Of a stretch of 64,000 bases of DNA, positions 22,231 through 34,597 are shown piece after piece. Location of the stretch: positions 60,084,092-60,148,091 of the forward strand of contig JAVIAB010000101.1 of NCBI GenBank assembly GCA_032433765.1. The letters run 5' to 3'. The notes beneath the pieces were generated by a model. That model worked only from the letters and a program-made list of their open reading frames with translations, was not told the origin of the DNA and did not search any database. The stretch comes from Megaustenia siamemsis (Eukaryota > Mollusca > Gastropoda > Stylommatophora > Ariophantidae). The number at the start of each line of letters is the position of its first letter. Position 1 is the stretch's first letter. A program made the position numbers and the translations under genes.

Positions 22231-22689
22231 TCTAGCAACCACAACTCAGCGTACTTTTCCTCTAAATGTATTTTTTGTGGCCAGTGACTGCTGTTATCCA
22301 TTTTTGTATGGCTTTGTTGGTGTCTATAACAACATTTAAATCTGGAATATTTAGCACATTCTAACAAGCTTTGTTGGTTTTGCTTGTAATGTATTCATGC
22401 CATATTTTACTTTTATTTCTATATTTTATTTTTTTTTCCTTGGCGTTAATGGAGGTCTTCAATTGTCGTAGTTGTTACATGTATTGGTGACATTTTACTT
22501 TGAAGAAATAAATTCTTTCAGTTCGAAAGAGTAACGTCCCCTTGAGTGAAACTGCTCTTTTCTTGATGGTTCTCTAACATGTTATTATAATTTTAGATAA
22601 ATCAGAAACAACGCAAGGGTTCTATATTTCCTAACCCCAACCCAAACCCTAAAATACAATTATGTGCGTTAGTAATCAACTTTAATCTA
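22231..22689. other. No recognisable feature
   Basis: A minus-strand frame at 22182-22367 is open but partly made of the minisatellite. Its unique part matches nothing I know. Confidence 0.4.
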
Positions 22690-23215
22690 CATCATCATCA
22701 AGTACCAGGCCTGCTGACGTAAGTGATTATGTCTCTCTACAACTTTCTATCTCGAGTTATTTATAATTTCTGTTGTTAACATTCTACCAAGCATTTCACG
22801 TAACCTGTCGGATATCTTTTCTCTTGGCTTCCCTCTATCACTTCGTCCCTCATTTTCTCAGTTGTTACAATATATTCCAGCTATTCCCTTCTCATTACAT
22901 GTCAAAAATATGATTGTTTCTTCGTAATATTGGAAATTAGCTCTCTTTTTGATTTAGCCTCTTTCAGAACGTTTTCATTATTCTTCTTAGCTGTCTATGG
23001 TATTCTCAGCATTCTTCTGTAAAACAGCATTTCTACAGGCGCCACTGATTTTCTTGTCTGTTGTCCATGATTCGCATCCATATGTTAAGACTGGCTCTGC
23101 ATAACCTTTAAGAAATGTGTTTCTTGTTTCTATTGTAAAGCATGGATTCCATGGATTGATGGGCATAGACATATTTTGAAGTATTTGACAACTACTGTAG
23201 TTTTGTTTTGATCTC
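22690..23215 (-). mobile_element. LINE family II, 3' end
   Basis: Minus strand. The (TGA)n tail (CATCATCATCAAGTACC) opens the fragment at 22690. Decayed TTGKIE-region codons follow, and then a readable stretch at 22987-23217 with PCFTIETRNTFLKGYAEPV, LTYGCESWTTDKK and AENTIDS. The same order appears in family II copies at 28640 and 38821. Several frameshifts; no catalytic domain. Confidence 0.75.
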
Positions 23216-23887
23216 AACTAAGGGGAGATCACATAATTTATGTTGCTACACTAGGATTTCACTCACACTTCAATCATTAAGCAACGATAACTGATTCAAG
23301 ACAGATATAAAGCGTATACTTACTCCCAAATTTGTATCAGGTATTTGCATAATCTATGAAGACAAGGACATTAGTGTAGAATAAGAGGAAAACAAATTGT
23401 AGACACATTTAATTATTCATGGGATGATCATTGAGCAAGTCAGCGTAAAAGATCAAATGTGATACCTAGCGATCTGGCACGTGGGGAAACATCTCCGGGC
23501 TACGTGTGTTTTTAAGTTAAGGCCTTAACTTACGACTGACTCAGTATGTCGGTAATAGATAAACGTCTTATGCTCAAGAAATCACAAATAAATGGAGATC
23601 ACAAATCCCCTCGACGCTGAAAGGCACAAGCGGGATGAAAGAAGAAGAAGATAATCATCATTAAGATATATATTATTTCATTGATTTATCGTATTTATTT
23701 CCTAACTTCCCGCTATCTCTCATGTTTTGAGTTGAAACGCTTCATAGAATGACATTAAAGCAACACCGTCTGAATCCAGTCATTTCAGCTCTCTTGTCTA
23801 TGTCGTTCATATCAGCCTGGATGTTTCGTTAAACTTGATCTGTTGATTCCTTAATGTTACTATCATCCCTTAGAGTAGGCATTACAA
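23216..23887. other. No gene; small family IV-like 3' remnant at ~23585-23655
   Basis: Mostly unrecognised AT-rich DNA. The short stretch CCCCTCGACGCTGAAAGGC followed by a GAAGAAGAAG run (23607-23655) resembles the 3' end of LINE family IV at ~41235-41285 (CCCCTCGACGCCAACGGC and a GAA-rich tail). It is probably a plus-strand fragment under 80 bp. Confidence 0.4.
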
Positions 23888-24530
23888 TAATAAAGAACTC
23901 AGCCTTAGCAAAAAGAAAAGACATCACTTCAATGCAAAATAAAGATGTGGAATAATATTAAAACAGGTAAATCAGTTTAAGAATTTGGGAACTTTGTTAA
24001 CTTCAGACTGTAGATGTACAACAGATTTGAGATGCAGAATGGCTCAGGAAAATGCACCTTTCCAGAAAAATTAGGAATATACTATGCACTCATATTTGTA
24101 TAACAGAAATAAGAAAAATAGTTATTAAATGTTAATAGAGCCGGTCTTAACATATGGATGTGAATCATGGACAAAAATCGCTGGAGTCTGTAGAAATGTA
24201 GTTTTACAGAAGAATGTTGAGAGTACCATGGACAGCTAAGAAGATTAAGGAAATGTCATGAAAGAGGTAAAAGCAAAATGAGAGCTAATTTCCAATATTA
24301 GGAAGAAACAATCATCATTTTTTGGCCATGTAATGACAAGGGAACAACTGGAATATATTGTAACAACTGAGAAAATTGAGGGACGAAGAGATAGAGGGAA
24401 ACAAAGAGAAATATACCAGACAGCTTAAGAGAATTGTTTGGCAGAAAGTCATCAACAGAAGTGAGAAATAATTGTCGAGATCGAAAGTTGTGGAGAGATG
24501 ACCTCGCCAGCAGGCCCGGTACTTGATGAT
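23888..24530 (+). mobile_element. LINE family II, 3' half, frameshifted
   Basis: Plus strand. It begins in the segment after RT motif C (AAAGAACTCAGCCTTAGCAAAA, the family LSLNSK region). It passes through the LGTLLTSD-type and LTYGCES-type regions in several frames, then EGRRDRGK-like codons, and ends ...GTACTTGATGATGATGA at ~24528. There are many indels and stops, and no catalytic residues are retained. Confidence 0.75.
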
Positions 24531-24692
24531 GATGAGAGTCAGGACTATCATCCTGTTAGTGCCCACGGGCACACTAACAATTGTCCAAAGAACCGTCTGC
24601 GCCAGTGTCCAAATTTATTGTTATTAATGGCTACTCATATCTACAACACAGCCTTATCTCTACGCACGGCTATTGTGTGTTTGTTTTCAAAT

Positions 24693-25393
24693 CATCATCA
24701 TCATTGAGTGCCGTCTCCGCAACGAAGGTTGGCTACCATGGAGCGCCATTTTGCTCTATCTCTTGCTTTGATGGTGCAGGTTGTCATCGGTTGATTTGTC
24801 CATCTTTTGATGTTACTCGTCCATGTTAATCTTGGTCTGCCTCTGCCTCTTTTACCTTGTATTTTCCCCTCCAGGATCACTTTCAGTAGGCTGTTGTGTC
24901 TTTTAACATGGCCTAAGAATCGCATGTGTCTTGTTCTAATTCTGTTCAGAAGTTCTCTTTTCATTTTTAGTTGTTTTAAGACTTTGTCATTTGTTTTCTT
25001 TTCCTTCCATCCAATTCTACCTATTCTTCTATATATCCACATTTCAAAGGCTTCAATTCTCTGTTCTGTTTTCTTGTCTAATGTCCATGTTTCAGCACCA
25101 TATAGGAATATTGAGAAGATGTAACATTTTGCTATTCTTAGCTTTAGCTCTGGTGTTATTTGTTTTGATGTTAGTATGTCCTTCATGACATTAAAATTAC
25201 TTTTTGCCATTCCTATTCTTTTGTTTATTTCAGTTGTACATTTTCCATCACTGGTTATAGTATGTCCAAGGTAGTTATAGTTCTGAACTGTCTCAAGGTC
25301 TATTCCTTCAATTTTGATATCCACTTGTGGGTTTTGAGTATTTTCTTTGTTTATGATCATAGTTTTAGTCTTTTTGATAGTCATATCTAGTAG
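24693..25393 (-). mobile_element. LINE family III, 5'-truncated insertion with 11-bp TSD
   Basis: Perfect direct repeats TGTTTTCAAAT flank the element (24682-24692 and 25394-25404). The tail is (TGA)n, and its first TGA ends the reading frame. The minus-strand frame stays open across the insertion and reads KKTKTMIINKENTQNPQ, YNYLGHTITSDGKCTTEI, FLYGAETWTLDKKTEQRIE, RIRTRHMRFLGHVKR, GKRGRGRPRLTWTSNIKRW and LRCGDGTQ. This is the region C-terminal to RT motif C. The open frame and intact TSD point to a fairly recent, 5'-truncated target-primed insertion. The frame also runs beyond the TSD into flanking DNA by chance. Confidence 0.9.
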
Positions 25394-25522
25394 TGTTTTC
25401 AAATACAAATAACATAAATTACTGTTGTATGGCCTTCTGCGTCTTGACAGACGGTTGGCAGCAAGCAATCATGATAAGTCAGTGGTTTGGTAAAGCATTA
25501 GTGTCTCATACTGGGTGCTGCT

Positions 25523-26210
25523 TTAATGAACATCTTTTCTCGTGGCTGAATTTGCCAATCCTGGACAGACAGATCCATCCACAGAACGGGTAATGGTGTA
25601 CCCGCGGTACCCGGCCTTGTCTCCTCTCTCTTGTGCCTTTTCTCTTATGACTTTAATATCAGCATTGTCTCGAAAGTTGATGTGCCATTTTTTTATGCTT
25701 GCTCTCCATGTGAAACGATCATCAGCCACATTTCCCCAGTTTCTTTCACATATAGAAAATTCCCACAAGGAAGCCCTGCAAACATCCTTATATCTCAGCA
25801 CTGGTCTGCCCTTTAGTTTTTTTTCCGACCTTAAGTTCTTCATACAATATTTGTTTGGGAATACGATTGTTTGCCATTCTTCTTACTTGGCCCAGCCACC
25901 TTAGTCTACGAATCCTAAGTGTTGCCATGATCAATGGGAGTTTGGCTCGTTGTAAGACATTAGAGTTAGTTACTTTGTCCTGCCATTTGATGTTCATAAT
26001 CTTGCGTACATGAAAGCTGTTTAATCTTTTCTTCTGCCCTGCATAGGTGGTCCACGTGTCTGATCCCTATAGAATTGTACTAAGCACACAACTTTGGTAA
26101 ATTTGAATCTTAGTCCTGAGTGTTAAATTGATGTTGGCCTATGCTCTATCTTTAAGTTTACCAAATGTGGAAGCTGTCTTTCCAATTCGGGAATAATTTA
26201 TTTTTTCTTC
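25523..26210 (-). mobile_element. LINE family VII, C-terminal region, frameshifted
   Basis: On the minus strand, decayed codons near 26060-26200 correspond to RIGKTASTFGKLKDR and QIYQSCVLSTIL. The readable frame at 25788-25997 follows (NIKWQDKVTNSNVLQRA, RIRRLRWLGQVRRM), then after a frameshift 25523-25843 (KLKGRPVLRYKDVCRASL, NWGNVADDRFTWRASI). The sequence RRLRWLGxVxRM followed by GRPxLRYKDVCxxxL is a common post-RT C-terminus in animal LINEs. The family's terminal zinc-finger-like Cys/His region is only partly retained. No catalytic motif is present. Confidence 0.75.
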
Positions 26211-26689
26211 AAGGGAGACAATGATTGTGACCATCGAAATGAGATAGAACCGAGAAAGCTCTGTATCTTACCAAACAAAATAGATACCTTGAAAGAAACC
26301 ATTACACTGCACTTAACTAATGTGATTTTTGGCATTGCATTTGCCCTGCTAGATATTCAAAGTTGGGGACGTATAATTTATGTTAGGTTGTAAGTTCACC
26401 TCTAATCAAGATATTGCAACAAGGCTTATTCCAACCTCTAAATCTGTTTTGCTCTGACAATATGATGCCCACCGTTACCGCTTCTATTTATTGGGAGAGA
26501 AAAAAAAACGTCATCATTTGTTTCATCCTTACTTTATTTGTATCTCTCGCTAGATTGAGGGTGTGCCATCGCAAGCATGAAGATAACACGTGGCGGGTGC
26601 AATGACGCCAGGAATCGCGTTGAGAGCAATTCCTTAGAGCCTTGACAACTAAAAAGTTTCTGCCCCGGGTTCCTTACCAGAAGAGTCTG

Positions 26690-26905
26690 GCTTCAGCTTC
26701 CCTGAAGGAAGTGACGTATTTTATGCGATCGACAAGGCTCCTGTGCTCACCCAGCCTCTACATCTAAATACCATCGATATTTATTATGTGAAGTAAAGGC
26801 AGCTTGGTGTGATACCGACCACATAAAGCACAAATTGTAGTGACCATGAAAAAAAAACGATAAATGACATATACCGCATACTCCTGGCATGACGAGGAAG
26901 GACTA
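26690..26905 (+). mobile_element. SINE A copy, heavily decayed
   Basis: Recognised from the core: TCACCCAGCCTCTACATCTA, AAGTAAAGGCAGCTTGG, GATACCGACCACATAAAGC, and the end TGGCATGACGAGG. These stand in the family order. The tRNA head is barely readable (GCGATCGACAAGGCTCC) and a short A run interrupts the body at ~26850. Confidence 0.6.
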
Positions 26906-26989
26906 TTTTCTTAGTACTTGTTACTTTATCATTGTTGTCATTACTTGTACTACCTCATGTGCCCCCTTCTACTTATAATGATATTGTGC

Positions 26990-27370
26990 TATGCCAGTTG
27001 GCGTAGTCGACAATGCTCCTTCAATATTCTCTGACCTCGATGTATCGTATCAATTCAGTTGTTGACTGTTGCCATACAACAAACCCAGTATCTGGTATTT
27101 CTCTATCGTGGTCGTCAGCGTTCTCTGTTTCCTTGTACTTGGTCAGTTATAACCAAGTATTCTGTTCTCAAGACATGTCCTAATAATTTCGATTGCTTCT
27201 TTGTGATGTATTTTATTGAGGAATTCTCTTTTTTTCATGAATGTCTCGTTGAACATTTTTTTCGTTGGTTTTCTTGACTGTCCTGTTTACTCTCAATATT
27301 CTTTTGATTCCTTTCAGCGAACTCAATTCGTGTTTTCATTTATTTTTCTACTGCCCATGATACGCTTCCA
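26990..27370 (-). mobile_element. LINE family I-like 3' end, heavily decayed
   Basis: The plus-strand order GTGCTATGCCAGTTGGCGTA, a TCAATTCAGTTGTTGACTGT block and a CATGATACGCTTCCATGAG block matches the antisense of family I copies (30583, 42841, 53284), with numerous indels. No frame is open for more than a few tens of codons. Confidence 0.65.
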
Positions 27371-27502
27371 TGAGTCAGAAATTTACTGATAGATTGTTTA
27401 CACATTTATAGTAAAATAAACTTATTGCATGAGGTTTTATTTCATTTCCTAATTATACTTTAGTCAGCGCTATTCTGCACTTTTTTTCCCCAGCATGAAC
27501 GA

Positions 27503-27846
27503 GGTAAAGGTAAAGGTAAAGTACGAGACTTGAACCGGCGTCTTAGCACGCGAGTATATACCCATATGTGCTCGGCCGCCTATCCAGAAATGTTCGGATA
27601 TTTCTGTATAGTGTAGCCTCAAGCATCGAAACTCAGATGCGAAGCGACATTCCTCACCTTCCCAGGATAATATACCCTGGTACCCATTTCTGCCAACGGC
27701 TGGGTCGACCGTGGGGGTATTTTTTTTTTTATTCCAACCACGAGTACAATTCACACTGCTCCCAGCGGGAATTGAACACGGGTTGTCCGAACGTCGGTAG
27801 TCTAGTCGGGTGGTTTTCCCAACTAGGCTACCGAGGCCCCGAGGCG
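27503..27846 (-). mobile_element. SINE B, near full length, with TSD
   Basis: Sense strand (minus): A box TAGCCTAGTTGGGAAAACC, B box GTGTTCAATTCCCGC, then a body. The body contains GGTACCCATTT followed by GGCTGGGT on the plus strand, a block it shares with SINE A. The sense 3' end is a short TTTACC tandem (GGTAAAGGTAAAGG on plus, from 27504). Direct repeats AGCATGAACGA (27492-27502) and AGCATGATCGA (27847-27857) flank it with one mismatch. Confidence 0.8.
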
Positions 27847-27857
27847 AGCATGATCGA

Positions 27858-28379
27858 TTTAGTCATAAACGTTAACCCCTTCAGATATCGTTAACCTTAC
27901 ACAACTCCTTTAAGCCACTCGTTAAGCTGTCCAATAACGTTATGATATCTCCAAGAAAACAAATAGGAATATTATATGCGTGTGCTACTTTTATTTGTTC
28001 CTATAGTGACAAGCTCAGAAGTGTAAACAGAGAAAATAATAATTTCGCCAAGGAACAAAAATGAAGTTTTAATCTACAAAATATGATCTGCTTAGCTCAC
28101 ATGTCATGTTACTTACGTCTTGTGCTGCCCATAGCAACTGTAAAACCAGTAACACAATTCTCATTACATTTTATAAAGCAATGTGTTTTTTTTCAGCTCA
28201 GGTACCTTACCTTACCTCCAAACAAAATTATATTTTAGCTGTGGGCTGGTTGTACAAAAGTGAACATTTAATTTATTGTTATTGCACTTAATATATAGTT
28301 TCAATGATGCTTCCAACATACCTTTTCTCATTTGCTTACAAGCGAATAGAAATGAGGCGATCATTAACGTTGTCATAGT
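27858..28379. other. No recognisable feature
   Basis: AT-rich sequence between two SINEs. No repeat or coding evidence. Confidence 0.45.
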
Positions 28380-28635
28380 GAAATAAAAGTAAAGAGCTCC
28401 CATTCGCCAAGTGGCGTATAGGGAATATTGTGATAGTGAACATCCATGTTACGGACATTCAGCACATGATTTTTGGGGTAATGTGGTCGGTATTACGCCA
28501 TGTCTTTTTATGTTCCCAGAAAAGAAAATCAAGTACCCATTTAACGCTGTGTGAACCCACAATCGAACTGGATCGAACCAGATCGTTTGTCCTTTGTAGT
28601 CCAGTTCACTAACCACTGAGCTATTGCGGATCCCG
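28380..28635 (-). mobile_element. SINE A copy
   Basis: Minus-strand copy with the complement of the A box at ~28610-28630 (CTAACCACTGAGCTATTGCGG), a recognisable core (GCACATGATTTTTGGGGTAA, GGTCGGTATTACGCC) and the CGCCAAGTGGCGTATAGGG hairpin segment at ~28408. The oligo(T) tail is short here. It directly abuts a family II LINE. Confidence 0.85.
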
Positions 28636-28639
28636 ATGT

Positions 28640-29885
28640 TGTAAACAGACTGCTGAGAAGCGTACGAAATAAAATCAGTCCTGACAATAGCAATGAACAG
28701 TTTGATTTTGTTAGAAATAATGGAAGAAGCAATGCAATATTCATCATAAGATCTTTAGTAGAAAGTGCCATAGAGGTGAAAACAGATCTATACCTATGTT
28801 TCATAGATTATACCAAAGCATTTGAAAAGTAAAGCACCAAGAAAATTAACACAATTTTCGAAAGCATAAACGTAGACAGCAACGATCTAAAATAATAAAG
28901 AACATGTACTGGCAACAAACAGCGGCCATAAGAACTGGAAACCAATTCGGAATGTTTCAACAAATAAAACAGGGTGTTAGGCAAGGTTGTATGCTGTCAC
29001 CAGATTTGTTGAATATGTATAGTGAGATTATTTTAAGATCCATAAGGGGCATGCCTTGAATAAAAATTGGAGGTCATAATGTAAATAATCTAAGGTATGC
29101 TGATGATACAGTCTTAATCGCTATGAGTGAAAAGGAGTTACAATAAATGTTAGACATTATAATAAAAGAAAGCAAAAATATAGAACTCAGCTTTATAGCA
29201 AACAGACAGTGGGAATGGTAACAACAAGGAAAAAGACATCACCTCCGTGCAAAATAAAAAAAAAAGTGGGGCATTATTAAAAGAGGTAAAAAATTTACAA
29301 ATCTGGGAACAATGTTAACTTCAGATTGTATGTGTACATCAGAGGTGAGATGCATACTAGTTCAGGCAAAATCAACTTTCCAAAAATTGAGGAAAATACT
29401 ATTCAATCCAATTTTGACAATATAAACATGATAAAATGTTCTTAAATGTTATGTAGAGCTAGTCTTAACATATGGATGTGAATCATGGACAATAGGACAA
29501 CAGACCAAAAAATCACTGAAGGCTGCATAAATGTAGTTTTACAAAGGAATGTTGAGAATACCATGGACAGCTAAAAAGAGTAATAAAAACGTTCTGAAAA
29601 GGGCCAAAGCAAAAAGAGAGCTAATTTCCAATATTAGGACGAAACAATCATCATTTCATTTGTTGGCCATATAATGAGAAGAGAACAAATGGAATATATT
29701 GTAACAACTAGGATAATTGAGGGAAGAAGAGAAAGAGGGAAGCAAAGAGCAAAGATACCAGACAGCTTAAGAGAATGGTTTGACAGAAGGTCAACATCAG
29801 AAATGATAAAGAACTGTCGAGATCGAAAGTTGTGGAGAGACATGATCACCTACGCCAGCAGGCTTCATACTTGATGATGATGATG
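28640..29885 (+). mobile_element. LINE family II, reverse transcriptase to 3' end
   Basis: The plus strand carries RT motif A (LCFIDYTKAFE, ~28800), motif B (GVRQGCMLSPDLLNMYSE, ~28975-29030) and motif C (LRYADDTVLIAMSE, YADD at 29096-29107). The ...LTYGCESWTIGQQT region follows, then a readable C-terminus at 29674-29874 (RIIEGRRERGKQRAKIPD, SLREWFDRRSTSEM, ITYASRLHT). The stop is the first TGA of TGATGATGATGATGA. Frameshifts fall after motif A and between motif C and the C-terminus. The catalytic YADD is intact but the ORF is not. The N-terminal endonuclease is absent. Confidence 0.85.
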
Positions 29886-30582
29886 AAAGAGACTACTGAC
29901 TAGTTTTTCAATATTTCACAAATGTTGTATTCTATCTGCCATTACCAATATATTGATTATATTGATTGACTATATTGATTGATTGATTGACTACATTGAT
30001 TATATTGATCCACTTACCAATTTCTGTTTGTTGGTTATGTCTAGGTTGGCGTCCTAGGAGCAGAGAGCCCTTTAAATTAACAAAACTATTTATAGCTATT
30101 ATCAAACGAAGAACATATAATCTTAAAATTAAGACAAATATATAGATAGCTGTTAGAAAACTAGTAACAGAGAATCTTAAAATTAACACAAATATATATA
30201 TATATCAGCATTTTTTATGTTAAATATCTAATCTATGTCGTGAAATGTTGAAAATAAACAATGAAGTCATTAATGTTCCAAAACATATGTGTGTATGGGC
30301 TTCTAGATTATTGGTGGCCAACATCAGATTGACGCATTCAGCCAGGGATAAACTTGAGGACTAAACTTTAAAGTATCTTCAACAAATACATTGTGTCATA
30401 TAGTAATATATCAATAATGATTTGCTGTAATAGAGACCATTATGCTACTTTCTTCCTTATTTCATCCAGTGTTATTTGCATGATAGTATACAGTTCTCAC
30501 TTTTTAAAACACATTATCGTTGTTTTTTACTAGTCACCTTTGTCCGCCCAACGTTTATTCTATGTGATCTTGTGCTTCTCTC
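29886..30582. other. No gene; short ATTG-rich repeats at ~29950-30010
   Basis: Contains a loose TTGATTATATTGATTGAC repeat cluster. Otherwise no recognisable feature. Confidence 0.5.
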
Positions 30583-31060
30583 ATCATCATCATGTGCCAT
30601 ACTGGTAGCGTAGGCGATCATCTCCTTCCACAATCTTCTATCTACAGTGCATCGTATCTGTTCCATTGTTGACTGTTTTGTCATGCCATGACACCAGTCT
30701 ATCTAATATGTTCTTTCTTCGTCGTCCGCGATCTCTCTTTCCGTCTATTTTGCCAGTTGTAACTAAATATTCCACCTTTCCTCTTCTCATGATGTGCCCG
30801 CAAAATGTTGACTGTTTCTTTCTGATGTTTTTTTTAGGATTTCCCATTTTTGTGTTGGCCTCTTTGAATATTTCCCCATTGGTCCTTTTATCTGTACAGA
30901 GAACTTTCAACATTCTTCTGAGAAATCCCATCTCTGTGACCTCAATAGTCTTTTCATTTGTGTGTCTACTGTCCATGATTCGCTTCCGTAGGTCAGAATT
31001 GGTTCTATATAGCACCGTTGAACTCTCTTTCTAACTTCTATTTCTATGATATTCCGTCAT
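30583..31060 (-). mobile_element. LINE family I, C-terminal region
   Basis: The minus-strand frame at 30638-31015 is open for 125 codons: LYRTNSDLRKRIMDSRH, EMGFLRRMLKVL, FKEANTKMGNPKKNIRKKQS, FCGHIMRRGKVEYLVTTGK and GKRDRGRRRKNILDRLVSW. The distal codons (YANRYGT) and the (TGA)n tail (CATCATCATCATGTGCC at 30583) follow in another frame. It is the best-preserved family I C-terminus in the window. The RT catalytic domain is lost. Confidence 0.8.
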
Positions 31061-31239
31061 GCTCTAGCAGGCAACCTGTTGTATATTGATATCTAGTTTT
31101 GAGTGTCTTTATCACTGGTAAATAGCTGTGTCAAGTCATGCCACCTTTTCTAGTTGACATTAAGTAGCCAAACAACGAGACTTCTAGTACACACACAATG
31201 ACAGACCACTTGATGGACAACCGATACATTCAATATATA

Positions 31240-34160
31240 TTGATGACGTCCGCCCGATCCATTGGTTGACCGTCCTCAACGACAGTGCAGTTAGCCAAAC
31301 TCTCTGTTCTTTCATTTCTCAGTACTTCCGCATGTTCTTGGACGTAGACAAAGGAGACCTTACGTATTTTTGACGTCTGCATTGATTCTACCCATTGCAT
31401 GCATTAAGAGCCCGCCTCCATTATTTTTATCATGCTCATCAAATCAATCAATATGGAGACGTGAGTGTAGTCTTATGACTCTAACCAGATGAAAGCCCCG
31501 GTCACTGCTGTTACCTCCATCGTCATCGTACTCGTGGTCATAACGCATGCACCACTGTCTTCCTTGACTATTCAGGCTGACGAGCGTGCTGTAAATGCCC
31601 ATGCACTCGTGTGGTGTCGTATTACAAATCCGTCTGTATAGATGACTGCATCATTCTCATCGGTGTTATCCCTAATGAGGTCGGTGACCTCATCTTTGAC
31701 CGCGACTGAGTTATGTTCCCTAATTTCCTGTCGTGTATGACAATGTACGAGAATATCTCCCTGAATGAAGGAGGCTCCGGTATCCACTATTTGACATCTT
31801 TGATATTGACAAGCCCATATACATGTTTGATGACATCTTCTTCTCGGCCCATCCGTGATTTGCCTCTTTTTAGCATGGCACCTTTCCCTCATGATGTAAT
31901 GTCTCTTTGTCTGCACTTATCTTCAGAAATATTCGTGCGCTCCAAATCTTGATTTTGTCTTCCACGGTTCTAAAGTCGAGAAGATACCTCATTGCTACAC
32001 AGGGAGTGTCCCTCGTTCATCCCAAGATAATTCGCTTATCTTCATTATGTATTTTCTCCAGCCTGTCAGTTTGCGTTATACTAACAGTAAGAATTGCCAG
32101 GGCATACTCGATTGGTGCGAGGACTAGTCCCTGGAACAGAAGGGTAAGTAGTAGCTACTTGATGTCGTCAGCTGCCATGACCTTCAAGGAGGCTAATCCT
32201 TTGCGGGATTTTGTTTTCACATGGTAGTCGTGGTCTAGAAAACACAGGCTGCGATCAAACTTAACTGTTTGATATGTCATCAACCTGTCCCTGATCTCCT
32301 CATCAGCGCCCATTTGCACATCCGGTGTTTCGGGGTTAACGATATGATTGTTAATTGAGAACCATGCACCTGATGCTTTATTAGGATTAAACAATGCACC
32401 TGATACTCCACACCACGATGAGATGCGATCGAGTTCGTTTTGCATTGTGGAGGCGGTTTCACTTCTGTCTCTTCCCGATCGATATACCGGAATATCATTA
32501 GGAAAGTATTAGTTGTTCCTCTCCTATACAGTTGTTGTTCCGTGATCACTATTGTGTACACGTTAACTAGAACTGGTGAAAATGGTGAGCCTTGTGGCAG
32601 CCCAGGAAAAATTGATGTTGGTTCGGATGACTAACTTCCACATCTGAGTATCACCTTCCTCTGAAACAGTGCAGCAGCGGTCCACCTAATGTTGATGGGG
32701 TGCACCGCCAGTTTGAGGAGCATGTGCATGAGGTATTCAAATGGCACCCTGTTATATGCATCCTCCAGATCTGTAGCAACAGCACATGACTCCTCTCGTC
32801 TGTAGAAGCCTTCGAAGACTTCATAGGCGAAGACTGCCGCATTGAGTCATGTCTCTTTGCTATATCTATAACCTCCGAGTGTGGGTGGGAACGCGCGTTT
32901 CTGTTCAAGGTGACAGGTGAGGACACGGGCAACTATTTTCTCCAGTAGCTTGCCCGTGGTGTTCTGCATCGTGATGATTATGTATGTACTGATCTGAAAA
33001 TGGTCTTTTCTGCCGCATTATAGTCTTTGGTCAGTTTTTTTTTCTAGTCGTCGTCAGCTAAATCACCTATGTCGCCTTACGGAACACCATCAGGAGCAGT
33101 GGTGTTGTGTGAATTTTTAAGCGTTTTGCGAATGGTATCTGTCGTGATTGTCAAATCTTCCCCCATCACTACATCCTCACATAATTCTTGTTCCGACACG
33201 CGTATCCTCATCCTTACAGCCTCATTTATGTGGGTAGTATACTAAATGTAGCGGTCAAGCAGGGCCTTCCCTTTGCTACCATCATATTTGTGCAATATCT
33301 GGCCTGTGCTCTGGAAGTCTAGTATGCCTCTGATCCGTGTCGTACAATTTATGCTCTGATGAAGACGCCAGAATGTGGCTAGCGATTTGTCTGAATACAC
33401 TTTGTTTGCTAAAATCATCCTACATGGCATCCTTTGCCTGCTTAGCACATTGTTTAAAGTGCATAAATGTTTGGTCGACCACTGTTTTCAGACTATTCAA
33501 AAGCTCGGGTTATGTTCATCCAATCGATCTGGCTTTCTGTCATGGCTTGGCTATTTGTCTCGTGTTCCACCAAGCGCCATCGACTTCAAGGTTCCACCAG
33601 GGCGGCTGTGTCCATCTCTCGAGTCTCCTGAGAGGAGCGCGCTGTTTACTACGTCTGATTTTGCTAATGACATCCTGCTCTGTGTTCTCATGGTAGAATG
33701 TGTTGAGCTTGTTTTTTTAATGGTTTTTATTTCTGCCTTTCTCAACCAGGATGACACATGGATAGTTATCATTTCCGTGGAATCCCAGTACACTGCACCG
33801 GAAAACCGGTGAGAAGGTGGAAGATACTAGGGCCAGGTCTATGGCAATATTAGAGTCCACTGTTCGAGTGGCCATTCCGGTTGCCCTTCAATCATTCAAG
33901 CATCGACCTAAATCGACCGACACCAGTGCGTTCAGCAGGTCGTCTCCCTGCTTGTTGGTTATGATGCTGCCCCACTAGTTTAAAGTCTCCGCAGAGAATT
34001 AAGTTTTCATCATCGAACATAAAGAGATTCTGCCATTGTTGTGTGTCCACCTTCCCATTATAGGCATACACATGTACAACCACAAAAGGAACTGGGGTCT
34101 GCACTGACCTCATGCACCTGCAAAACGTCACTGTTTAACACAGACATATCAACCTCAGCT
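31240..34160 (-). mobile_element. LINE family VI copy 1 (endonuclease, RT, RNase H; degraded)
   Basis: In minus-strand order: endonuclease remnant at 33892-34131 (FVVVHVYAYNGK; NLILCGDFKLVGQH, the GDF metal-binding type motif). RT motif B GLPQGSPFSPVLVNVYT lies near 32565-32615. Motif C is degraded to FPNDIPVYRSGRD near 32480, where FADD is expected. The RT thumb region QNELDRISSWCGVSGALFN is at 32155-32445. The RNase H start AVIYTDGFVIRHH is near 31630. The copy ends at about 31240, before the RNase H C-terminus. Many frameshifts and stops. LINEs with a C-terminal RNase H belong to R1/I-like groups. Confidence 0.8.
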
Positions 34161-34561
34161 GGGCCACAATATTGTTTCGCACAAGGATGGCCTGTCCAAA
34201 ATGTAGTCTATTTTAAAAACAGTGAAATCCAGGTGCATTAACTGTTCTATCACCAAGAAGTGTTTCATGCAAAATAATTTATATCGGCACCGCAAAGTAG
34301 CTTAATTAGAATGGTCATCAATGATTTATTGAATCATAGTTTCAATAAGTAACGCACACATTTGTGTGCATGTAACGCACCCATATCATTTGGGCTGCAT
34401 CTGAATACTTACAGTCGTCATTGTTGTTTGTGTCGCTGAAAGTCAATACTGTGGATGGTCTATACTCACGTGTGTTCACCCATTCGTACGGTCCAGAACC
34501 CGTTTCTACGTTATAGAATGGCCAACCCAGCCAATCAGCTCCTCTGCACGTGGATACACCG

Positions 34562-34597
<36 letters not shown>

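Noticed and set aside
28648..29899. GACTGCTGA / GACTACTGA as a TSD of a family II copy
   Set aside because: The left match may be part of the element's own coding sequence; not decidable without a consensus.
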